This document shows positions 56,702 to 64,000 of a stretch of DNA of 64,000 bases, one piece after another; positions within the stretch are counted from its first letter, which is position 1, and every line of letters starts with the position of its first letter. Made by a program: the position numbers and the translations under genes. Origin of the DNA: Juglans regia. Its lineage: Eukaryota > Streptophyta > Magnoliopsida > Fagales > Juglandaceae. Under the pieces are notes generated by a model, which was given only the letters and a program-made list of their open reading frames with translations, was not told the DNA's origin and searched no databases. The stretch spans positions 682,001 to 746,000 of the forward strand of contig NC_049905.1 of assembly GCF_001411555.2 (NCBI RefSeq), given 5' to 3'.

Positions 56702-57370
56702 AAACTGAAACATTTTCAAACAATCTTTCAGTATTTATGGAGGGGATCAGAAAATAATCCCTTAATTCAGTCTTTTATTATTTTACTTCCACTCCCATTA
56801 CCTCAGCCATGTTTTCTTCTTTAGAATAAAAGAAATCAAAGGAAAAAGAAGGAATGAAGGTTACTAATGTAAGAAGCAGAGCAAAACCACTAATTTGCTT
56901 CTCATGTGCCAAACGAGTACATATTTCAGAAAAAAAATGATCACTGCTTCAAGATGACAGCTGTTCATATTGTTAAACGTCTTAAATTCTACCGTCTTGA
57001 TCAATCGCGGCAGAGCAGCCAGCCAGAAGTTGCAATTATCCTATTCATAGTTGCTTTTTCAAAATACTTGTCCTGATCATATGTCCTACCATCACGAAGA
57101 TAATTGATTTGTATAAATTATAAATAGATAAACTTTATATAAATTTATGTATAAAAGTGGATTATATTTAAAAAGATATATATAAAAAATTATTTTTTAT
57201 TAATGAGATCTATTTTTTTATAAATTTTTTACAAAATTTATCTATTTAAAGATTGTATATAACATTAAAAAGAAAACTTCGTGGTCCCGTTGACATTGTC
57301 TTGGAAAATGATAGATATGTCAATAAATAAATAAAAAAAAAAAAAAAACATTTTACCACCATTTGCCATT
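56215..57370. repeat. Repeat module E, with CNL start-region relic 2
   Basis: AAATTGCAGAGAGTAACTAC at 56224 recurs at 42310. AGTCAAGAAAGCTTAGTTTG then CAACTTCACAGTGAAGACGA recur at 46490-46570. On the minus strand near 56800-56845 TCTAAAGAAGAAAACATGGC followed by TGAGGTAATGG gives MAEV in the same leader context as the CNL start, then stops after ten codons. An (AT)n run lies at about 56668-56693, and a MITE-like palindrome at about 57105-57260. No intact gene. Confidence 0.6.
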
Positions 57371-57379
57371 TAATTGCCT

Positions 57380-57864
57380 TTGAAATTGTCAGATTTTAGT
57401 TAGTGATGGTTCATAGAGTGAGTCATCATGTATTTTGTGAAGAAAATGTTGTAACTAACTTCTTAGCTAAACATGGAGTTGAGGGTGTAAATATGGACTA
57501 GATTGAAGACAGAGATCCTTTACCCAGTAAGTTGAGGGGTCTTCTTCGCATGGACAGAATGAGTATTCCTTATTTATGAGTCTCATAGTGAGGAAATGTT
57601 ATATTGCAACTGTTTTCCTCTTTTTTTATTCTTATCAGTGTTAACTGACTTTTATATGCAAGATTGTCTTTACCTTTTGGTTTTCTTAGGTATGCTTTGT
57701 TGTTGATTGACCTGTAATTATTCTAGATCTTTTGAAAGCCTAAGTTTTGGTCATTTATGATTATTTGTCATTTCCAGGTATCTGCTTGTAATCAAGATTT
57801 TCTTCCGTCATAAGTAATGCCTATTAATAAACTTGGAATACCGTGCTCATCTAAAAAAAAAAAA
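57380..57864 (+). mobile_element. LINE 3' end (RNase H-like tail)
   Basis: One frame reads HHVFCEENVVTNFLAKHGVE, then a stop for Trp, and DPLPSKLRGLLRMDRMSIPY. This is the end of the LINE RNase H domain and tail as found in plants. Untranslated sequence and a poly-A run (57853-57864) follow. The 5' side is truncated near 57380. A convincing target duplication was not found. Confidence 0.75.
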
Positions 57865-58096
57865 TCATGTAAATTGCCATTTTTAGTAGTTTATAGGGCA
57901 ATTTAAATAAAAGTAGTAGCACCTCGCATATGCAAATTCAATGTTTATTTAGCTAAAGTTTTTAGACCTTTGAGCAGTAGCTGATGGACGCATAAATAAA
58001 TAAAATAAAATAAAAGTAAAGTGTTAATTAGATAACTACGTACTAATTAACAACGAGATTTCAGAGAAGTAAAATAGAATACTTTATATATATATA

Positions 58097-59290
58097 CTAG
58101 TAAAGGGCAAACACGTGCATTGCACGTGTGCCCAATTGTGAAAATATAAAAAATATTTCTAAAATTAACATTTATGAAATCTAAAAATATGTAATAATAA
58201 AAAATAGGTTAATATATATAATTATAAAATGTAATAGTTTTGTCTATATTTAAACACAAATTCATTAATAGGTGGAATGCATCAAAGCAATTTAAATCAA
58301 TCTCATTCACATGCTATATGCCACATAATCTCCAAAAACAAACAATCACTTCTCATAAAACCGACACTTAGATAATTAATAACCTAAAACTTGGAAGCTT
58401 ACTTATCCAATGCCTCAAGATACTTTTGCTTCCTTATCTCAAAAAAGATTTTCATTGAGTATCGATTGTCGTCCACTTTTGTGAACCCGGAACGGTACTT
58501 CTCAAACCCGGAGTGGATTCTGTAAAGATTAGATTTATGTCAACAAACATAATTTCAGTCACTAATGAAATCTAAAGAACAAAAATAGAATATCTAATGC
58601 ACCTTGGAATCATTGAAAAGCTGAGAATACACTACACTTACTAACAAATATTTCACATTTTTTCATCCAGATTTTCTACCACCTAAAATGTTCCAATATT
58701 CACCATTGAATTATCATATTGACATAAACGTGCACACAGTAGCAAAAATGTGCTTAAAGTCTCAACAATAAGTAGCACCAAACTACTTAGACTCAAAAGA
58801 GCGAAACATGCACCAATCAGAACCAAACCACAGAACCCGATTCAAAATAACAGAGAGAGAGAACCATACCGGCGATTTTCTCTGTGACGAACAACGGAGA
58901 TGTCGGCTCAAAATTTGAGTTAGGGTTTGAGTGTGAGAGTCAGAGAGAGAGAGAGAGATGGTGATAGAGATCCAACGGCGGCAAGGGAAACACTAGAAGA
59001 ACAAAGCAGTGCGGACGCAGAAGAAGGGAAGTGATCTGAGTTGAGTTCGAAGAAGTGAAGTAGTTGAAAGGCTTGAACAAGAAACGACGCCGTGTGGAGG
59101 GTCATGATGAAGCGCACCGTATGAGAAGAAAAGTGAAACGGAGAGTTTAGTTGAATTAAGAAGACTGTTGTCATTCAGTACGCAGCGTTTTTCAATTATA
59201 GAAATAATTAGTAGTGTTTGTAAAGCACAGCGTTTTGCGACTTAAAAACACCAAAAACTGTGCGTTTAGTGTCTGTGAGGTTTTACGTTA
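58097..59290 (-). mobile_element. Helitron-like element, 3' end defined, 5' end uncertain
   Basis: On the minus strand the end reads hairpin GGGCACACGTGCA...TGCACGTGTTTGCCC (58105-58133), TTTA, then CTAG (58097-58100) followed by T. A GC-rich hairpin just before CTRR and insertion next to T are Helitron 3' marks. Within the likely span are gene-like pieces: a 117-base frame bounded by splice signals (58403-58519), and a leader-like CT-rich region with AG/GT signals (58865-59170). No Rep/helicase is present, so it is non-autonomous. The opposite (5' TC) end was not identified; 59290 is a guess from the end of gene-like sequence. Confidence 0.55.
58403..58519 (-). pseudogene. Isolated exon fragment of an unidentified gene
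   Basis: Between the acceptor CTTTACAG and donor GTAAGC (minus strand) 117 bases are open in one frame: IHSGFEKYRSGFTKVDDNRY then SMKIFFEIRKQKYLEALDK. The composition and intact frame look like a true exon, but I do not recognise the family. Its position next to a Helitron terminus suggests capture. Nothing adjoining encodes the rest. Confidence 0.5.
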
Positions 59291-60740
59291 GTGGGCAGTG
59301 AGGTAGCTTTTATTTTGCACGTATCAAATTATCAAACCTGGAAGTTTGTTAGTCTGTTTTGGGAAGGAATCGAATATATGGTGGAAGGAAAAGGGGAAGA
59401 ACGTAGGGGCATCTGGAAATTGCTTAAGTTGAATTCAGTAAGGAGGTTGGGTCCCTCGAAGAACCCGTATCAATACACCTGTGGCTCACTTGAGCTTTTC
59501 TTCAAACACCTTGCGTGCTTACACTTTACATTCCTCGCAGCAGCTTCCTTTACATCCATTACATCCCTTAATTACATTCATTCAACACAGCAGCTTCTTA
59601 CATCCATTGCGTTTCCTTATTAATTATTACATCCATTCCATACAAGATAATCTTATCATATATTATAAGAAACTAATCCATACAGTAATCATTTCGAACT
59701 ATATTTCATAATAGAAAAGTATAAAACTAGTGTCTAAAGTGAGGGAGTCCTACATTATCCAAAAAATATATGTAAGATAAGTATTTTGGTAAGTAAAAAA
59801 TTGAGAAAAAAGAAGCATCTATACCAATAACTCCTAAGTTTGCTAAAGCATCAGTCAATCTATTATCTTCTCTTAAGTATGAATTAATTCAAAAGGAAAT
59901 AAAGAATGGATATTAAGTATGTCAGTCCACATTTTAAAATACTTCCAAGGAGGCTCTTGTATTTTGTTAAACAAGATTAGTTCACGGCAAGTAAAGAATC
60001 TGTCTCCACGATTAATTCTAAAGTTTGCATATGATACCATAATAATAAATTAACCACATTTCAGTTGGAGAAATCAAATACTAAAAGTTAAGTTTGTATT
60101 ATAATTGTTGACTACTTGTCGAAGATCTTTCAGAATTAGACTCAAAATGGAATCGCTGAATACAGTTGAACAAATATGCTGTCAAAGAAATTGGAAGCAA
60201 TTCCATTTCTCGCTACTAGTTGAACAAGTAGAAGCAATATAAAACAACAGTTCACACCAAAGCATCAACCACCATAAAACATGTGTAAATTTAAAGAATA
60301 TAGATTCTCCAATACAAAGTCGTAAAAAATCTAGATTTATTCAACTCAAAAAACATTCAGCTACAAAATTAAGCATTTCGATGATTCGTAATTTTGCCTA
60401 ACCTCAAGCATTAGGAACAAGAAAAATGGGAGAGAGAGAGAGAGAGAGAGTTGTGCATCAGTTAACATGATTGCTCTTCAATTTACAAACTAAAAAAAAA
60501 AAATTGTAGAGCCCAATATGAAATCAAAATCGAGATTTAATTCTCTTACAAAAAAAGGAAGAACTAAAACTACGGACAGAGATGAAGCCACAATTGGTTT
60601 GATGGTAAGGCCAAAAGCTTCAGACAGAAATTGAACAAAACAAGAGATAACAAGGAGTTGAAAATCAATTGTACCTAGAAAAAAGCAAAACGTTTTAGAC
60701 AAAATGGTAAATCGCATGGAATGAAGTAGAAGAGAAAGGT
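59291..60740. other. Intergenic region downstream of the second CNL
   Basis: At 59705-59820 sequence such as AAAGTGAGGGAGTCCTACAT and AAAGAAGCATCTATA matches the CNL1 flank at 30780-30880. A (GA)n run lies at about 60430-60450. The open frames 59291-59623 (+) and 60490-60822 (-) have no family features. Confidence 0.4.
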
Positions 60741-60749
60741 AGAAAGATG

Positions 60750-61110
60750 TCTCGTTAAGGTTGAATTGAATAAGAACCGTCGAAATAATCAGTCTCGACT
60801 CTGGAGTTTTTGGACCACCCATTCCAAGCTTCGATTTTTAGATTTTTGGACATCAATTATGGCTAAACGATATTCGTGATTCCGACGACAAATGTGTTAT
60901 AAATATATAAGTAAGAGCTCACTTACAAGGTACGTATTTCTGGTTGAAAGTGTTACAATATTTTTAATGTGGTAAGGATGAATTTTAAGATGTATATCAA
61001 TTAGAAAAACAAATATGATAAATATAAAGATAATCATAAATCTTTTCAACAAATTTTACAAGTGATTGTAATTAAGAAAATATTTTACACAAAAAGAAAT
61101 TACACAAAAG
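60750..61110. repeat. Segment shared with 28463-28820
   Basis: Near-identical to 28463-28820, in the same orientation relative to the CNL. It is followed at about 61120 by the block corresponding to 31001, so 2.2 kb present in the first locus is missing here (or was added there). Confidence 0.8.
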
Positions 61111-61123
61111 CAAGAAAAAGCAT

Positions 61124-61375
61124 AAACAAACTTAGCATCATAATTTCTAATCACACGTCCACAACTTAAAGCCATGCCACGTCCACAAAGGTGGTCTCAC
61201 ATCCACAGCTAGCTCCCAAATTAACCATCTGCCAAACCATTCCCTTCAGGGATCGGAAATGCATATAGAAATGTGCGTGGCAATTAGGTACGTAGGAGGT
61301 TGCTTCTAGCGCTCGCGCACACAAGATTTAAGCAAATATCTTCACTTCTCAGGGATCAAATCAACTTTACCCTAA
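61124..61375 (-). other. Probable 3' untranslated exon of the second CNL
   Basis: Nearly identical to 31001-31250 (for example AGCCATGCCACGTCCACAAA, GAAATGTGCGTGGCAATTAG, TTGCTTCTAGCGCTCGCGCA). On the minus strand it opens after an acceptor-like TTATTTAG. Confidence 0.4.
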
Positions 61376-61671
61376 ATAATAACAATTCAATTATCAATAC
61401 ATACAGATTCAAATTATACGTATATAGTTTAAAAATCAAGAATTAATTATTCCAATCACAAATTAGTAACTTCAATTACGTACGTAGCTGATAGACATTA
61501 GTTTATGATGTAAATAATTGCCAATTTTAATAGTTTATGGTGCAATTTAGTAAATATATTAACATTTATGGATTCTATGATAACATATATCAGATAATAT
61601 TAATTCTATAGATTGCAAAAACAGCTACCAAATGCTATTTACGATAAGTTGTACCTACCGTTATAAACTTG

Positions 61672-64000
61672 TTAATAATATTCGTAGGGGAGGAGTTGTT
61701 CGAACTCGAAAGCATCCTCATATTCATACCGCCTTGCACAAATACCTGTGAATGAAAAGAATTAATGAGACAATTAGAGAAGGAAGAAAGAGAATTAATT
61801 TGACAACACGGAGAAAATGTATATATATATGTATGGAAAATAAATGAGCTGAGAGGGATCGATGGATATAATTCACGATCAGCAAAACAATTCCCAATGC
61901 TCACATTATATATAATGCCAAATCATATTTCATTTACTTTTTACTTTTATTATTGTTTAAGAAAATTTCATTTTATAACTTCAATTAAAAGCTTTGAGGT
62001 TGCATGGGGCTCTCACCTGACCACAACCATTCACGATAATCTCCTTGAATTAGAATGCCATAAATCATTATGTTGGGGACGCGAGCCACCTTGAGCCATT
62101 CTTTTCCTTTTTTACTTTCCAACTCTTCCTTCAACACACGATCACATTTCTCTATCAGCAAAAAACGAAGGGAGGCAGGGAAGCCCTCTTCTGGCATGTA
62201 CCTGAGCTTTCGACAATCGATGATCCACAATTCTACAAGGGAGGTGAGGTGTTGAAACCCCTCCTTGTCCAATGATTTCAAATTTCCAATTGATTCGATA
62301 TAAAGATAGGTCAGAGTGGTGGGCAGCAACAACTCCCCGGGAAATGACTCTACATGATCTTCTGATTTGTCGCCGCCAATTTCCAACCATTCAATGCGGG
62401 GGAGTGTTTCCTTCCACGGGTTTGCAATTAGTTTCTTACATGTCAAGATCTTGATATTCTTCAGATTGGAAGGTAATCCCTCTTCTGGAAACGACTCAAC
62501 TTCTGGACAATTTACTAACTCCAAATAATAAAGAGACGGAAGCAATATGTGCATTTTATCCGGCATTAACCTCAAGCTCTCGCAATCTTTGAGAGAAGAC
62601 ATTGCAAGGTTAGGGGCACGCAATCCTCCTTTTGGAAAAGATACAAATTTAGGACATCTCCATATTCCTATTTTTGATATCACTAAATCACCTCCATGTT
62701 GTTCTAGAGATTGCAAATTCCTGCACCCTTCGATTCGAAAACTCTTCAGATTTGGGAATAGGTCTAATGGAAATGACGTCAGGGAATCACAACAATCCGT
62801 CAAGTACAATTCTTCAAGGGATGAATATTGTCTGTGCATGGGGAGCTCACACTTCTTACAACCATAGATCAGAAGTATTTTCAATTTTGAGAGTAAACCA
62901 TCATGTTCATCTTGTTTTGCAAGTGCAACAGATTCCAAATTATCACACCTAATTATTTTCATACTGGTAAGTACTGGGAAAGAGTCTATGGAGAGCGAAC
63001 CCTCGAAATGTTGACAATTGCTGATCTCAAGTTGGTCTAACGAAGGAAGATGTACACCAGAATGAAGCCAGTTTTTCAAATTTGACATATTCCTCAACCT
63101 CAGAAATTTCAAACTTCCAAATGACTTCATTTTAGAATTACTACTATTTCCATAAAATTCTGGACCCACAGTAACAACTCCATCCAGCCCATTAATGTAG
63201 AGTTTCTCAAGAAAAGGTAGGTGCCCAAGGGGTGGCAAGGCACTACAATATTTGCAATTAATTAATTCCAACTCAGACAATGAAGTAAGCCCTCCTATCC
63301 AATCAGGAAAACTTTTCCCGCTGTAGTAGCTGATTTTGAGACTTTTCAAGTTTTTATGGGGCTGCAAATTTTCAAGTACGCCTCTTTGACTTTCCGAAAT
63401 ACCAAGTTCTTCTTGAGGAATATCCCATAGTAACGCCAACTGCTCGAGGTAAACCTTATCCTTCAAGCTTGCATCCAATGCATCATCAGCTGATCTAACA
63501 TTTTGGAGCTTTTCAATTGAAAGCTCTCCCCGAAGATTTTTTAGTTTTCCCAATTCTCCAATGCTAGACCCACTAGCACTGTCATGTTTGCTGACGATGA
63601 ATTTTGACAACGTCTGGAGACAATTTAATCTACCCATTTTTATCGGCATCTCCTCCTTTAATTTGAGAGTAGAATCAATTTCAAGATGACGCAAATTAAT
63701 GAGTTTCCACATATCTCTTGGCAATCTATCCAAGTCACTACACCATGATAACTTCAACGTTTGCAAATTGCACAAATTACATATGGAATCGGGCAACCTA
63801 TTAAAACTTCCCGAAGAAACATCCAAATAACGTAGATATTTCATCTCGCCAATTGAATCAGGCAACTTAGTAATCTCAAAGCCTATGTAGCGTAGGGAGA
63901 GAACTCTTAAGCACAATATTGTCCATTGCATTTTGTTTTCCCAATGCCGTACTGTTGAAAAACGTAATGCAAGGAAAGTGCGCAATTGTTTGGCCTTTAA
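61672..64000 (-). CDS. CC-NB-LRR resistance protein, second paralogue, LRR part (5' end outside window)
   Basis: The frame is open to the window edge and encodes only leucine-rich repeats: LRVLSLRYIGFEITKLPDSI, LRYLDVSSGSFNRLPDSICN, LQTLKLSWCSDLDRLPRDMW and so on. Coiled coil and NB-ARC must lie beyond 64000. Exon 1 ends at 62017 (donor TCAG|GTGAGAGCC) and exon 2 is 61672-61745, adding YEYEDAFEFEQLLPYEYY, parallel to the first CNL. Unspliced, the frame would stop at 61985. Compared with the first gene the C-terminal LRRs are almost identical (SLTSFPLDLFPNLKSFRIEG, LVISKIGIWRCPKFVSFPKG), while the middle has extra repeats (HLPSLDQLEISNCQHFEG, VLTSMKIIRCDNLES). No damage is seen. Confidence 0.88.

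Noticed and set aside
57340..57890. Target duplication for the LINE tail at 57380-57864
   Set aside because: Candidate repeats (TTGCCATTT at both sides) are too short and occur in the surrounding repeat module.
59291..59623. 110-codon plus-strand frame
   Set aside because: It matches no family, and its second half is simple ACATCC-type repeats.
60490..60822. 110-codon hydrophobic minus-strand frame
   Set aside because: Its start lies in the duplicated non-coding segment and its end in an A-run; no family features.
1..64000. tRNA and rRNA genes
   Set aside because: GTTCGA-type T-loop candidates were inspected (for example 25990, in the hAT element) but no cloverleaf arms accompany them.

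Overview
The window is nuclear DNA from a flowering plant, most likely a woody eudicot. Genes have GT-AG introns, the intergenic DNA is AT-rich and full of transposon debris, and the families present (GRAS, dirigent, CC-NB-LRR, JINGUBANG-type WD40, RALF-like) are plant families. The small inverted-repeat elements remind me of Fagales/Juglandaceae genomes, but that is only an impression.

Layout. 0-5.6 kb: the last three exons of a UBP24-type ubiquitin protease (+), with a LINE tail in the intron before them, then an intronless JINGUBANG-like WD40 gene (-). 5.6-9.7 kb: gene-free, with small DNA transposons. 9.8-11.75 kb: a SCARECROW-LIKE 3 type GRAS gene (+) with a leader intron and a 55-codon upstream ORF. 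12.2-16.2 kb: three dirigent paralogues (-): a frameshifted relic, an intact gene with an unusual hydrophobic tail, and a copy with one in-frame stop. 18.2-19.75 kb: a four-exon YAE1-type gene (+). 20.8-24.3 kb: two pseudogenes (-), for a calmodulin-binding-domain protein and a short-chain dehydrogenase. 24.3-31 kb: AT-rich DNA with a hAT element nested in a large inverted repeat. 31.6-35.5 kb: a complete CC-NB-LRR resistance gene (-), with a copy of the SCL3 leader just upstream. 37-43 kb: two more hAT elements and relics of an aldehyde dehydrogenase and an annexin. 42-57 kb: repeated, shuffled modules. Inside these, an almost complete Ty1/copia element (5-bp target duplication) has split a RALF-like peptide gene in two. 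58-59 kb: a Helitron-like terminus beside a splice-bounded exon fragment. 61.7-64 kb: the 3' part of a second CC-NB-LRR gene, paralogous to the first, running off the window.

Functional picture. Genes that look intact are the UBP (partial), the WD40 gene, SCL3, one dirigent gene, YAE1 and the two CNLs (the second partial). The rest of the second half is a typical resistance-gene neighbourhood: paralogues, shared flanks in rearranged order, and decayed gene pieces. I found no tRNA or rRNA gene, no CRISPR array and no clear sign of an unknown molecular system. The best leads are the transposon-split RALF-like gene, a short 3' coding exon of the CNLs that a single-exon model misses, the transplanted SCL3 leader, the nested transposons and the repeat modules that keep a CNL-like start codon.
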